Positions 7,657-16,638 of a DNA stretch of 64,000 bases are shown here, one piece after another. The notes under the pieces are model-generated. The model made no database searches. It saw only the letters and a list, made by a program, of their open reading frames with translations, and was not told the DNA's origin. Source of the stretch: Proteiniclasticum aestuarii (GTDB lineage: Bacteria > Bacillota > Clostridia > Clostridiales > Clostridiaceae). The stretch covers positions 124,001-188,000 of the forward strand of contig NZ_JAFNJU010000004.1 of assembly GCF_017368455.1 (NCBI RefSeq), in the 5' to 3' direction. Each line of letters starts with the position of its first letter. Position 1 is the stretch's first letter. The position numbers and the translations under genes were made by a program.

Positions 7657-10600
7657 TCAGTCAAAAGCGCTCAGCTTTGTGACCTCCGTATCCGGAAGCT
7701 CTTTCGCCCACCCAAGGATTCGCTCATGGCAGGTGAAAAGAACGCTCTGGACCGGCACGTCCCGGTCTCTACTGAATTCATGGAGAAACTGAAGCCCTTC
7801 TCTGGCCCTCTTGTCATCATACTGGGTGAACACATCATCCAGGAATAAGGGTCTTGTGATGTCTTCCTGAATGATCAGGTCCGATATGGCCAGTCTTAGA
7901 GAGAGATAGGCCTGATCTATGGTTCCCCCGCTTAGGAAGGCCCAGTCATACATCTTCTTCGAATCCTGATCCTGGAAAGAGATGGCAAGGTCTCTCGACA
8001 CCATAACCTCCTCATACTTCCCGCCGGTGAGTCTCTGGAAGATCTTCTGGGTCTTTTCATTGACCCTGGGACCAAAGGAGCTCTGCATCCTGGCGAACGC
8101 ACCCATGAGGGTTTCTCTGGCAAGTTTCAGCGCTTCATGGTCACTTTCCATTTCCTCATATTCCGTGCGTGCTTCCTCCATCTCATTCTCGATCTGGCTG
8201 ATGTTCTTTTTCCGTCTGTATTTTTCCCGCACTTCGGACTGCAGGGAGATAATTTCCTCACGGATCTCCTGGATGATACCTTCCTGTTCCTCCAACGCCT
8301 TTCTGATTCTCGACTTCTCCTCTTCATCGGTGAAGTCTGTCTCTTCCGCCAGAGAAAGTGCATCCACCTTCTCTTTCTGTGCAGCGAGCTTCTCTTCCAG
8401 TTCAGGGATGCTGGTTCTTCTCTCCAGGTCCTTTCGATGCTCCTCCGCCGATTCCAGCTGAAGGGTCAGTCTCTCCTTCTCCGTCAGCACTTCACTCAGG
8501 GCGCGTAGGATGTCATCCGCTTCCTCCACAGTGTCCAGCTCCTTGTAGATTCTGAAATGTTTCCGGATTTCCTCTTCGGAGTCTTTGCGTCTTTCCAGAT
8601 ATTCCCCGAAGCTTCTTCTGCTGTTTTCCACTTCCTCGGATTTTCTGTCCAGACGCTCACGATGATTCTTGTAAGCATAGTATTTTCCGGAAAAAGCATC
8701 CAGATCCTCACAGCTGTGAGCCTCAAGAATTTCCTCCAGCTCCTTCTTCAGGGCCTGGAGTTCTTCCTCCTGCTGGCTGATCTTTCTTTCCAGCTCCAAG
8801 ATATCCTCTTCACTCACCTGCTCCTCATCGTCTTTCAGAAGAGCTGAGGCTCTCTTGAGCGCTGCCTCCGAAGCTTCCATGAGACCAAAGAGTCTCGTGA
8901 CCTGGGTCTTCTTCTCGTCCAGCTTTTCACGTAGCTCCATGCGCCTCTTCTGCACTTCCTCGAATCCTGGCTGCAGGGCAGCCAGTCTTTCCGCCAGGCG
9001 GCCGATCTCCCTTTCTGTTTCCTCCAGCTCGGATTTCAGTTTCCTCACGTCGGCTTCTTCCGCCGCATATTTTCTGATGGATTCCCCTTTGGCTTTCTCC
9101 AGTCTCTCTTCGCTATCTCTTATGAGCACCTCATTGATGCTTTCCCTCTGAACGATTCTCTTCTCCGTCTTCCGGAAGGAAAGAACGAAGAGGACTGCTG
9201 ATACAAGTAGCCCTGCAAAGATCAGCTCATCCACCAGGATCCCAAGAAGGACCACAAGGACTGTAAGAAGGATGGCACTGCCAAGCACAGGCTTTCTTAG
9301 TTCTCTGCCGCCAGGAATCTCCTCTGTATAGATCTGAGGTTTTCTGGCCTTCTCCAGCTGCTCTCTGGCATCTCGTATTCTCTCTTCCTGTTCCTTCTGA
9401 AGCGTAAGGAGATCCTCTTCCTTCTCCAGAAGATTAGAAGACTTGTTCTCCGCCTTACTGGCAAGACCTGATTTCTGCTTCGTGAGCTCTTCCAGGGCAT
9501 CCTGCTTACCCGCAAAATCTTCCTCAACGGCATCGTAATCCCTTTGAAGATTCGACAGTTCCAGATCTTCCAGCTGGAAGTTTCTTTTCGCTTCGCTAAA
9601 CTCTTTCCGGAGGGTTTTTCTCTCCTTCTCTTTTTCATAGACATCCCTGCGGTGGCGCAGAAGGTCTCTGTTTTCGGAAAGAACGCCACTTACGATCCTT
9701 CTTTCCTTGTCAATGCGGAAGGCATCCCGGAAGGTTTCATCCGATACCGCCAGAGGCACCGTCTCCGTCAGCTTCGCAAGAAGGTCTTCGGATTCCTGAA
9801 GCTCCTCCTTCAGATATCTGCCGTCGGAGAGAAGCCCCTCATAGGCCTTTCGCTTCTCCTCCCCCTTCACAACAAACGCTCGATCGATGTTCCCGTAGGG
9901 TGTGGTCAGTTTCTTCTTTGTTTCTTCCAGGGCTTCCATAAGCGCAGCTCTTCTCTTTTCCCTGCTTATGGCTTCCTGATATTCTTTCAGGTTGGCGAAG
10001 AGAGAAAAGCCTTCATAGTGCGCATCAAGAGACTTTTTCTTGTTCACCTCTTCCTGAAGCTGGGCCTCCTTCTCCTCCACCTTCTTCTGATAAAATGCTT
10101 TATCTTCTTCATCGATTCTGGCCTGCCGCTTCTCCTCGGAAAGATCTTCCAGGAGCTGCCCGGCTCTTACAAGAAGTCCGTTCTTCCTGCTTTTCGAAAC
10201 CAGGGTCTCCTCCTGACTTTGGAGAAGATTCTTCGCTTCCTCATAATTCACTTCTTCACTGCCTGTGGTCACAAGGTTTAAAAGCTTCTCCGTAATCTCA
10301 TCCTTCTTTGTGGAAGTGCCTAGAAGCGTTCCGCCCTGTCCGATGAAGACACTTCTTGAAAAAGCCTCTTCTCCCACACCGAAAAACGCTTCTCCGGGAC
10401 CCGATTTGGAGGAAAGCTTCACCTTTTCGGAAGTATCCTCATTCCATAATGTAACCTCATCGGTGGTATTACTGCTGCCAAAGGTTCTTTCCAGACGGTA
10501 GTTCTTCCCCTCATGCTCAAAGAAGATCCTGCCTCTCATCTCTTTTCCGTTCCAGGGTCTGTATTTCCTCCTGGGATTTTTCGTAAGATCCGTGGATCTT

Positions 10601-10755
10601 CCTCCATGGCCATAGAACATCATGAGGATGAACGCCATGATGGTGCTTTTTCCGTCCTCGTTGTCTCCATAGATCACGTTCAGCTGGGGTCCCAGTTCCA
10701 GTGCGTAGTCTTCGAATTTTCCGAAATTGTCCAGTTTCACGCTTTTAATAATCAC
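7657..10755 (-). CDS. YhaN-type SbcC-like ATPase with coiled coils and membrane segments
   Basis: This is a large SMC-like ATPase (about 1,032 aa), a likely partner of the metallophosphoesterase upstream in DNA end processing or repair. The N-terminus is IIKSVKLDNFGKF with Walker A GDNEDGKST. The C-terminus has the signature FLSGGTIDQAYLSLRLA, Walker B PLFLDDVFTQYDD and an H-loop LFTCHE. Between them lie long charged coiled coils interrupted near the middle by two hydrophobic helices (SAILLTVLVVLLGILV and FAGLLVSAVLFVLSF). That is a feature of the YhaN branch and would anchor the complex at the membrane. The preferred start is GTG 10755, with AGGTGGG upstream; a TTG at 10776 is possible. It overlaps the partner gene by 11 nt, so the two are translationally coupled. 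Confidence 0.88.
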   Translation of the reverse strand: MIIKSVKLDNFGKFEDYALELGPQLNVIYGDNEDGKSTIMAFILMMFYGHGGRSTDLTKNPRRKYRPWNGKEMRGRIFFEHEGKNYRLERTFGSSNTTDEVTLWNEDTSEKVKLSSKSGPGEAFFGVGEEAFSRSVFIGQGGTLLGTSTKKDEITEKLLNLVTTGSEEVNYEEAKNLLQSQEETLVSKSRKNGLLVRAGQLLEDLSEEKRQARIDEEDKAFYQKKVEEKEAQLQEEVNKKKSLDAHYEGFSLFANLKEYQEAISREKRRAALMEALEETKKKLTTPYGNIDRAFVVKGEEKRKAYEGLLSDGRYLKEELQESEDLLAKLTETVPLAVSDETFRDAFRIDKERRIVSGVLSENRDLLRHRRDVYEKEKERKTLRKEFSEAKRNFQLEDLELSNLQRDYDAVEEDFAGKQDALEELTKQKSGLASKAENKSSNLLEKEEDLLTLQKEQEERIRDAREQLEKARKPQIYTEEIPGGRELRKPVLGSAILLTVLVVLLGILVDELIFAGLLVSAVLFVLSFRKTEKRIVQRESINEVLIRDSEERLEKAKGESIRKYAAEEADVRKLKSELEETEREIGRLAERLAALQPGFEEVQKRRMELREKLDEKKTQVTRLFGLMEASEAALKRASALLKDDEEQVSEEDILELERKISQQEEELQALKKELEEILEAHSCEDLDAFSGKYYAYKNHRERLDRKSEEVENSRRSFGEYLERRKDSEEEIRKHFRIYKELDTVEEADDILRALSEVLTEKERLTLQLESAEEHRKDLERRTSIPELEEKLAAQKEKVDALSLAEETDFTDEEEKSRIRKALEEQEGIIQEIREEIISLQSEVREKYRRKKNISQIENEMEEARTEYEEMESDHEALKLARETLMGAFARMQSSFGPRVNEKTQKIFQRLTGGKYEEVMVSRDLAISFQDQDSKKMYDWAFLSGGTIDQAYLSLRLAISDLIIQEDITRPLFLDDVFTQYDDKRAREGLQFLHEFSRDRDVPVQSVLFTCHERILGWAKELPDTEVTKLSAFD

Positions 10756-11890
10756 CAAGTCCCACCTGCCCTTCAAATGCTTTCATGCCATAGTCCAGTG
10801 CTTTGTCGATCCTTGTAAGGGCCTTTTCATCCCCGCTTTTCTCCGCCTCTTTTCTCTGCAGAAGAAGCTCCTGCACGAAATATCCCCTGAGAGATTTTTC
10901 CCGGGCCATCTCCTCATAGTCCACAGCCATTCTTGTTTCATCCACAAGCTTCACGAAGTAGAGCTCCTCTTTCAGCGCCAGCTCCACATTCTTCCAGGGA
11001 ATCTTCTGGTCCCGGTTCATGGTGCCTTTCACCCTGATTCGATAGAAATGCTTCTCGAAGGACTCTCGGTAGCGCTCCTTCAGTAGCGCGAGAATCTTCT
11101 TCTCCGCCTCGATTTCATTCTGAACCTCGGAAAGGTCCATCTCCTCCACGAGATACATTCTCTGGCTGAGCGGTCTGAATTGAAGGTCCATCTTCTCCCT
11201 GCTTATAGTGCCCATATAGACGCCCTTTTCTCCCAGCTCATCGAACCCTCTGCCTTCGGGACATCCCGGGTAGGCATACCAGGTGCTGCCTGCCTTCTCT
11301 ATGGAGGATCTCAGATGAATATGCCCCAGGGCCACATAATCCATGCCGCTTCCCGATAGGACAGACGGCGTGATGCCGTGGTAGTCGCTTTCCTGGTTCT
11401 CCGACACCAGATCTCCATGGACAACGCAGAGATTCAGGTACTCCCTTTCCACGGGAAGCTTTGGATCAAATAGGGACCTTCTTACATAGGTGCTTTCAAA
11501 TCCCGCCCCATAGACTGCCGTCTTCAGATCCGGAAGAACCACCCTCTCCATCTTCCCTCTGAAAATCGTCACATTGTCCGGCCAGTCCTCTTCTGCATAG
11601 GGGGAATCCATGGCCACATAGTCATGATTGCCCGGAGAGATGAAGACCCTGGCGGGCACTTCCGCCAGATAGGTTTTCACCGACGCTGCGATCTGAGGAT
11701 CCACATTGGCTCCTTCAAAAAGGTCTCCTGCGATCAGCAGCAGATCCATCTTTTCTTCTTTGCACAGCTGGGTGATTCTCCGAAAGGTTCTCAGAAGCTC
11801 TTTCTTTCTGGCTTCCTGCTTTTCTGGCACCGTGGCGACCTCTGACCCCAGGTGCACATCCGCCACATGCATCAGTCTGATCTCATTCAT
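10745..11890 (-). CDS. YhaO/SbcD-like metallophosphoesterase (DNA exonuclease)
   Basis: This is a calcineurin-like phosphoesterase of 381 aa, the expected nuclease subunit of the YhaO-YhaN (Mre11-Rad50-like) complex. All metal-binding motifs are visible: MHVADVHLG (Asp11, His13), LLLIAGDLFEG, SPGNHDYV, CVVHGD and ALGHIHLRS. The C-terminal region after about residue 270 is helical and charged, as in partner-binding domains. It overlaps the ATPase gene. The DNA end-processing role is established for the family. Whether this member acts in repair, replication restart or phage control is not shown by the sequence. Confidence 0.9.
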   Translation of the reverse strand: MNEIRLMHVADVHLGSEVATVPEKQEARKKELLRTFRRITQLCKEEKMDLLLIAGDLFEGANVDPQIAASVKTYLAEVPARVFISPGNHDYVAMDSPYAEEDWPDNVTIFRGKMERVVLPDLKTAVYGAGFESTYVRRSLFDPKLPVEREYLNLCVVHGDLVSENQESDYHGITPSVLSGSGMDYVALGHIHLRSSIEKAGSTWYAYPGCPEGRGFDELGEKGVYMGTISREKMDLQFRPLSQRMYLVEEMDLSEVQNEIEAEKKILALLKERYRESFEKHFYRIRVKGTMNRDQKIPWKNVELALKEELYFVKLVDETRMAVDYEEMAREKSLRGYFVQELLLQRKEAEKSGDEKALTRIDKALDYGMKAFEGQVGLGDY

Positions 11891-12205
11891 CTGTCATGCT
11901 CCTCCTCATCCTCATTGGCTCTATTCTCATTATTACCTATTCACTATCCCGTTTTATGGACAGAATTTACTCTTCCTTTTCATTATAATATAAAACCCCA
12001 TGAAATGAGAACTTATGTTTCAGATTTCTCTTTGTGAAGGCACTGTACTTCCCTGATCCTTAGCTTGCATTCATGAAGCCCACGAAAAAACAGCCCCTTG
12101 ATTAGAGGCTGCATCATCTGCTGAAGTGCTTCTGCCTTAAGGGCTGCCTGCGGGCATCGCTCACTTCTTCATCAAATTCTATCTGGAATCTCCTTCTGAG
12201 ACAGC
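11891..12205. other. Intergenic region
   Basis: It holds the terminator at 12083-12112 for the SRPBCC gene and AT-rich DNA before it. No further gene or RNA is recognised. The start of the YhaO gene has no clear -35/-10 pair here. Confidence 0.5.
12083..12112 (-). terminator. Rho-independent terminator after SRPBCC gene
   Basis: On the minus strand, CAGCCTC-TAATCAA-GGGGCTG is followed by TTTTTTCG, 94 bp after the stop codon. Confidence 0.7.
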
Positions 12206-12625
12206 TTATCCGAGGCTCTCCGCATAGGCCTGGAAGCGGTCCAGAATCGCCTGCCATCCTGCCTTCTGCATCTCCACGGGAAAGGTGTTCTCCGCTTCGA
12301 ATACACTGACGATCTCCGTTTTGCCCTCTTTCTCCGTAAAGGTGGTGAGCACCTTTCTACCGTCATCCAGTGTATAGGCGATGCGCTCATAAGGCACGAC
12401 CTCATCATAGGTTCCGGTGAAATCAAAGCCTTCCTTGCCGTCCTTGGATTCCATGCGATAGGAAAATCTGCCGTTTTCTCTCAAATCATTCAGTGCTCTG
12501 GGACTGTGCCAGTCATCCGATGCGCTGTTCCACTGCACAATGTGTTCCGGGCTGGTCCAGTAGGTCCACACTTTCTCTGGTGAGACTTTTACAGTTGCCT
12601 GAATCGTTACGTTTGTTTGTTCCAT
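12206..12625 (-). CDS. SRPBCC / AHSA1 domain protein
   Basis: This is a 139-aa START-like (Bet v1 fold) protein of the AHSA1 group. The N-terminus reads TVKVSPEKVWTYWTSPEHI, followed by VQWNSASDDWHSP and then GRFSYRMESKDG. The C-terminal helix is MQKAGWQAILDRFQAYAE. This matches the many small hydrophobic-ligand-binding proteins in Firmicutes whose ligand is unknown. In other genomes they often pair with an ArsR-family regulator, but none is present here. It has a good ribosome site, GAAAGGAGGGG, upstream and its own terminator. Function beyond ligand binding is not known. Confidence 0.85.
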   Translation of the reverse strand: MEQTNVTIQATVKVSPEKVWTYWTSPEHIVQWNSASDDWHSPRALNDLRENGRFSYRMESKDGKEGFDFTGTYDEVVPYERIAYTLDDGRKVLTTFTEKEGKTEIVSVFEAENTFPVEMQKAGWQAILDRFQAYAESLG

Positions 12626-12779
12626 GAGCTTGCCCCTCCTTTCAGGTTTTCTACTCCCACAATTATATTGCTATTTTTTGTCAATGTAATGAGCTGTGTG
12701 AAAACATTATGTGAAGGCAGAAACTTGAAGGAACAAGACTCTGTCCGATGGCCTGAATTTCCCCCACCGGTACCAGTGT

Positions 12780-13253
12780 TTACAGCTTCAGTAAGGCGAT
12801 GACCTCTCCGCCGATGACATCTCCGGTCTCCTGAAATCCTGTGGAAGTGTATAGCTTCTTTGCCACCGTATTTTCCGGTTCGTAGGAAAGCCAGCAGAGC
12901 TTCGCTTCCCCGCAGGGAAAGCTTCTCAGATAGTTCAGGGAAATCTCCAGCGCCTTTCTGCCATAACCTTTTCCCTGAAAATGTTCATCAATCATGAAGC
13001 GCCAGATGCCGTAGCTTCCTTTGATGTAGTCCGGGTCCCCTTCCTCGTATCCGTCAAAGCCGAACATGACAAAGCCCACCAGCTCGTCCTCCTCATAGAT
13101 GCCGAAAGGCAGCGCTACCCCTCCGCTGGTGATGGTGGTATAAGCCTGTAGAATACTCTGCGTATTGGTCGCCACGAAGTTCTTCTGGTCCTCTCTCACA
13201 CGGAGTCCAACGATTTTCCAGATGTTTTTCTCATCCACTTTTCTAAGCTTCAA
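12780..13253 (-). CDS. GNAT family N-acetyltransferase (spermine/spermidine acetyltransferase-like)
   Basis: This is an acetyl-CoA-dependent N-acetyltransferase of about 157 aa. The start is placed at TTG 13253 (LKLRKVDE) because GAGGGGG lies 7 nt upstream. The longer in-frame ATG at 13295 has no ribosome site, and its sequence contains a TATGAT promoter-like box. Family features are WKIVGLRV-x-DQKNFVA near the start, the acetyl-CoA loop EHFQGKGYGRKALE, and the late LSYEPENTVAKKLYTSTGF. This resembles the polyamine/streptothricin acetyltransferase branch (PaiA/BltD-like). The real substrate is unknown. Confidence 0.85.
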   Translation of the reverse strand: MKLRKVDEKNIWKIVGLRVREDQKNFVATNTQSILQAYTTITSGGVALPFGIYEEDELVGFVMFGFDGYEEGDPDYIKGSYGIWRFMIDEHFQGKGYGRKALEISLNYLRSFPCGEAKLCWLSYEPENTVAKKLYTSTGFQETGDVIGGEVIALLKL

Positions 13254-13304
13254 TTCTGTACCCCCTCTTTTCTCTTCATCATAGCATTTTTCCATATCCG
13301 TCTA

Positions 13305-13341
13305 CGAAAAAACTGCAGAAGATTCATGCGATCCTCTGCAG
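13305..13341 (-). terminator. Rho-independent terminator
   Basis: On the minus strand, CTGCAGAGGAT pairs with ATCTTCTGCAG and is followed by TTTTTTCG, just after the lipoprotein gene. Confidence 0.75.
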
Positions 13342-13358
13342 CGTCTTTCACCTGTTTC

Positions 13359-13898
13359 CTATTTCAGACTGCTGGTTACTTTGACCTCATCCACATTTTT
13401 CAGCTCTTCCTGGCTCACCGTAAAGAGGACATGTCTTGTGGCGATATCCATGGTGCCGATTTCCGCTTCCGTTCTGTTGATGAACGCTTCCGCCATGTTG
13501 TCCTTGATCACAAGATTTTCTCCCACAACGCTGTTGGAACCGGAACTCTCAACGAGGATCACAGCCACAAATCCCTGTCTTTCAAAATAGGCTTCATCCA
13601 CTTTCTGAAGCTTCGTCAGACTCAGTTCATCAATGAAGAAGGGATTCTCTAGAATCGTGTAATCCGCGTCATATTGCCTGAACTCCTCATAGGTCCGGAT
13701 GATGCGATTCTCACTGATCATATCCAATCCGTCTGAGGTTCTGAAATTCATGATTTCGGTCATGGGCGCCTCCATAGGTGACTCAGCCGTAACCGGCGCT
13801 CTCGCTCTTTCCAGCATGACGCTGTCACCTGCTGATTCTTCTTGTGCACAGGCAGTCAGAAGAAAGAGAGATAAGAGTATCAATGCGATTTTCTTCAT
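13359..13898 (-). CDS. Hypothetical lipoprotein
   Basis: This is a 179-aa predicted lipoprotein with signal MKKIALILLSLFLLTAC, the lipobox Cys being at residue 17. The start is ATG 13898 with GGAGG upstream; an upstream in-frame start at 13991 is rejected because it would bury the signal peptide. The mature protein has a low-complexity linker rich in Ala, Pro and Glu, then a folded region. That region contains RTYEEFRQYDADY and FERQGFVAVILVESSGSNS, then VKDNMAEAFINR-like strands, and ends with FTVSQEELKNVDEVKVTSS. The folded part is reminiscent of PrcB/protease-complex-like small extracellular domains, but I do not recognise it firmly. It is a single gene with its own terminator. Confidence 0.75.
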   Translation of the reverse strand: MKKIALILLSLFLLTACAQEESAGDSVMLERARAPVTAESPMEAPMTEIMNFRTSDGLDMISENRIIRTYEEFRQYDADYTILENPFFIDELSLTKLQKVDEAYFERQGFVAVILVESSGSNSVVGENLVIKDNMAEAFINRTEAEIGTMDIATRHVLFTVSQEELKNVDEVKVTSSLK

Positions 13899-14002
13899 GG
13901 CTTCACCTCCTTGTTTTCTTACTTCATTTAAACATATGCAACCCTTCAAGAGATTGCGAAAAAATAACATTTTAGTATAAAAATAAATCATTGCTCAGGA
14001 AA

Positions 14003-14035
14003 GGAGAACCACACCACAAGATGATGTCGTTCTCC
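14003..14035 (-). terminator. Possible terminator after glmM
   Basis: GGAGAAC pairs with GTTCTCC across a further ACA/TGT-rich arm. The T run on the minus strand is poor (TTTCC). Confidence 0.4.
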
Positions 14036-14053
14036 ATCCATACCTGTCTTTGT

Positions 14054-15397
14054 CTATAATCTGCTCTTGATGAGATCTGCAATGTTTTCAGCTGATTCGG
14101 TGATTTCCTCTAGGTCTTCACCCTCCAGCATGATTCTCACCAGCGGCTCGGTACCCGACGGTCTGATGAGCACTCTGCCCTTGCCTTCCAGTTTCTCTTC
14201 CACGGAACGGATGAGACTCTTCACTTCCTCATCGGTTTCGTGGATCTTCTTCATCTCATTGGGAATCTTCACATTCACAAGAACCTGTGGCAGCTCCTTC
14301 ATGATGGACGCCAGCTCGCTGAGGTTCTTCCCTCTGTTTTTCACAATTCCTGCCAGCTGAACCCCTGTTACGATTCCATCCCCTGTGGTGTTGAAATCCT
14401 TGAAGATCACATGACCTGACTGCTCTCCTCCGATTGAGTAGTCATTCTCCATGATGTTCTCCAGCACATAACGGTCTCCTACAGCGGTGATGGCCACCTT
14501 CAGTCCCAGCTCCTTGGCTGCCAGCATCAGTCCAAGGTTACTCATAACGGTGACCACAATGGTGTCATCCTTCAGTTTGCCCATTTCCTTGAGATACAGT
14601 CCTGCCACAAGGATGATGAAATCCCCGTTCACAAGATTTCCCTTCTCATCCACAGCCAGACATCTGTCTGAATCCCCGTCAAAGGCCAGACCCAGATCGC
14701 ACTGGTTCTCCACCACAAACTTCATGAGATCCTCGGGATGGGTGGACCCGCAGTGTTCATTGATGTTGATTCCGTTGGGCTCATTGTGAATGACATGGAC
14801 CTTCGCACCCAGTTTTTCGAAGGTGTCCACTGCAGCTCTGTAGCTTGCCCCGTTGGCACAGTCCAGGGCGATTTTCATGCCCGTAAGATCCCCTTCCAGG
14901 GTCTTTGCCGCAAACTCCACATAGTCTCTTGTTGCGTTTTCCGCATGACTCACATGGCCGATGTCTCCACCTATGAGAACGGGAATGCCGTCAAAATCCT
15001 CTTCGATGATCTTCTGGATTTCATCTTCCAGTGCATCGCTGAGCTTGAATCCCTCTCTATTGAAGAACTTGATTCCGTTGAATTCAACGGGATTGTGGGA
15101 GGCTGATATCATGACCCCCGCATCCGCTCCATATTCGCGCACAAGATACGCCACAGCCGGTGTAGGCACGACGCCCAGAAGCACCGCTTCAGCGCCTACG
15201 CTGAGCATACCGGAAACCATGGCGCTCTCCAGAAGGTCTCCGGAGATTCTGGTGTCCTTCGCCACCAGGATTTTAGGCTTATGGGTTCCCTTTGTTAGTA
15301 CCAGCGCTCCCGCTTTCCCAAGCTGAAAAGCCAGTTCAGGAGTCAGTTCGCTGTTTGCGATTCCTCTCACTCCATCTGTTCCGAACATTCTACTCAT
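14054..15397 (-). CDS. glmM: Phosphoglucosamine mutase
   Basis: This enzyme interconverts glucosamine-6-phosphate and glucosamine-1-phosphate, supplying UDP-GlcNAc for peptidoglycan. It is 447 aa, normal for GlmM. The active-site phosphoserine is Ser100 in MISASHNP. The metal loop is FDGDSDRC, the sugar-binding loop is [10 protein letters not shown], and the phosphate-binding C-terminal loop is [20 protein letters not shown] precedes the ATG, and a strong promoter lies at 15453-15481. In many Firmicutes glmM directly follows cdaA-cdaR, but here those genes are about 13 kb away. Essential cytosolic enzyme; identification is secure. Confidence 0.97.
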   Translation of the reverse strand: MSRMFGTDGVRGIANSELTPELAFQLGKAGALVLTKGTHKPKILVAKDTRISGDLLESAMVSGMLSVGAEAVLLGVVPTPAVAYLVREYGADAGVMISASHNPVEFNGIKFFNREGFKLSDALEDEIQKIIEEDFDGIPVLIGGDIGHVSHAENATRDYVEFAAKTLEGDLTGMKIALDCANGASYRAAVDTFEKLGAKVHVIHNEPNGININEHCGSTHPEDLMKFVVENQCDLGLAFDGDSDRCLAVDEKGNLVNGDFIILVAGLYLKEMGKLKDDTIVVTVMSNLGLMLAAKELGLKVAITAVGDRYVLENIMENDYSIGGEQSGHVIFKDFNTTGDGIVTGVQLAGIVKNRGKNLSELASIMKELPQVLVNVKIPNEMKKIHETDEEVKSLIRSVEEKLEGKGRVLIRPSGTEPLVRIMLEGEDLEEITESAENIADLIKSRL

Positions 15398-15452
15398 AAT
15401 TTACCATCCTTACTATTTACTCATTTCTTCAATTGATTCGCATAACGATAAT

Positions 15453-15481
15453 ATTATATAACACATGGCCGGATATACCAA
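15453..15481 (-). promoter_or_regulatory. Promoter of glmM
   Basis: On the minus strand, -35 TTGGTA and -10 TATAAT are separated by exactly 17 bp, about 55 bp before the glmM start. Confidence 0.7.
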
Positions 15482-15521
15482 ATCACTTCTGACCATTCGC
15501 CCCTGAAATATGATTACCGTA

Positions 15522-16403
15522 TCATTTCTCTTCCTTGTGATCTGCTTCCTTTTCCCTGGGATGTTTCTTCCAGGTGTCCCCCATCATGTTGTCCATCCCA
15601 CCGACGCCAAAACTCAGACCTTCAGTAAGGATCCTGTCGTAGACCACCTTGGTAGGCATGAGCCACACTTCACCGGTTCCCCGGAAGACATTGAGCAGTC
15701 CCTCTCCGCTGAATCCTGAACCGATGAGGGTCTTCGTGGTCTTTTCCACGGTGAACTGGATGCCTGCTGTTCGAAGAACCGAGAAGTTCCCGTCAATCTT
15801 CAGCACATCGTCCACCAGGGAATACTTGAAGATTTCCGTTTCTGGCACGGGAATTTCAAGGACCACGATACCGGATCCTTTCAGCTTCGTCTGAAAGAGA
15901 CCTTCTGTCCCGAAAAGGGCACTGCTGACGGTCTTCATGGAGCTGATGCCGATTTCGATGCCGTCTTCCGCTGCAAAGAACAGGGAATCATAGATGATGA
16001 TTTCCTCCTCTTCCAGCTCCAGAAGGGCATAATGACCGAAGGAAGGTTCCAGAAGAATCTCTCCCACTCCTTTGAAGTGGGGCTTGATCACAGGCTCTCC
16101 TGAGATCTTGGAGGATACGAACTTCTTGGACAGACTGAAGAGTCCGCCCGTGTTGGTGGATACTTCAATGGGTCCTCTCATGAAACTCAGAGCATTGGCC
16201 TCCGTGTAGACGCCACCGCCGCTTAAGACGATTCTCAGCTGTCTCAGCTTGATATTGGCTTCTCGCATGTAGGACAGCATGAAAGCTGTCTTCACATCGG
16301 TACCGCCTTTCAGATCCTCATACTCCAGCACCTGAAATGTGGATACATTCTTGAATTCACTGAGTTTTGTCAGGGTATTGTTCATACTGATATTGGTTTT
16401 CAA
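15522..16403 (-). CDS. AIM24 family protein
   Basis: This is a 293-aa protein of the AIM24/DUF124 family (TIGR00266-like), with a beta-sandwich fold. Family signs are the repeated Gly-rich strands, KLKGSGIVVLEIPVP in the middle, and GSGFSGEGLLNVFRGTGEVW then LMPT near the C-terminus. The start is taken as TTG (then KTNISMNN) because GAAGGTGG lies upstream; an internal ATG six codons later lacks a ribosome site. Bacterial AIM24 proteins have no settled function, though links to membrane or stress adaptation have been proposed. It lies downstream of the yhbD-bactofilin operon on the same strand but is separated from it by a hairpin. Confidence 0.85.
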   Translation of the reverse strand: MKTNISMNNTLTKLSEFKNVSTFQVLEYEDLKGGTDVKTAFMLSYMREANIKLRQLRIVLSGGGVYTEANALSFMRGPIEVSTNTGGLFSLSKKFVSSKISGEPVIKPHFKGVGEILLEPSFGHYALLELEEEEIIIYDSLFFAAEDGIEIGISSMKTVSSALFGTEGLFQTKLKGSGIVVLEIPVPETEIFKYSLVDDVLKIDGNFSVLRTAGIQFTVEKTTKTLIGSGFSGEGLLNVFRGTGEVWLMPTKVVYDRILTEGLSFGVGGMDNMMGDTWKKHPREKEADHKEEK

Positions 16404-16561
16404 CGGGGATTCACCACCTTCATTATTTTAGCTTTTCAATGTTCTAACTCTATTTATCATTATACCATCAAGAGCTTTATGCTGTCAGAAAAACCGCTAT
16501 GTTCACTTATGGATATCCTGATACTATCTATCCATATTTCCCGATAGGCTGCAAAAGGAAG

Positions 16562-16584
16562 AAGGATGCGCAAAGCGCATCCTT
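16562..16584 (-). terminator. Hairpin at the end of the bactofilin operon
   Basis: A perfect 10-bp stem, AAGGATGCGC/GCGCATCCTT, has a 3-nt loop and lies 55 bp after the last bactofilin gene. The T tract is only partial (CTTCTTCCTTTT). Confidence 0.6.
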
Positions 16585-16638
16585 GTAAGAATGACAATCC
16601 ATGGACTGTTCTTATGCCATGGAGCATGGGGTGCAGGA

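Noticed and set aside
6720..7682. 320-codon plus-strand ORF opposite the second aldo/keto reductase
   Set aside because: It mirrors a well-supported minus-strand gene with a full catalytic tetrad.
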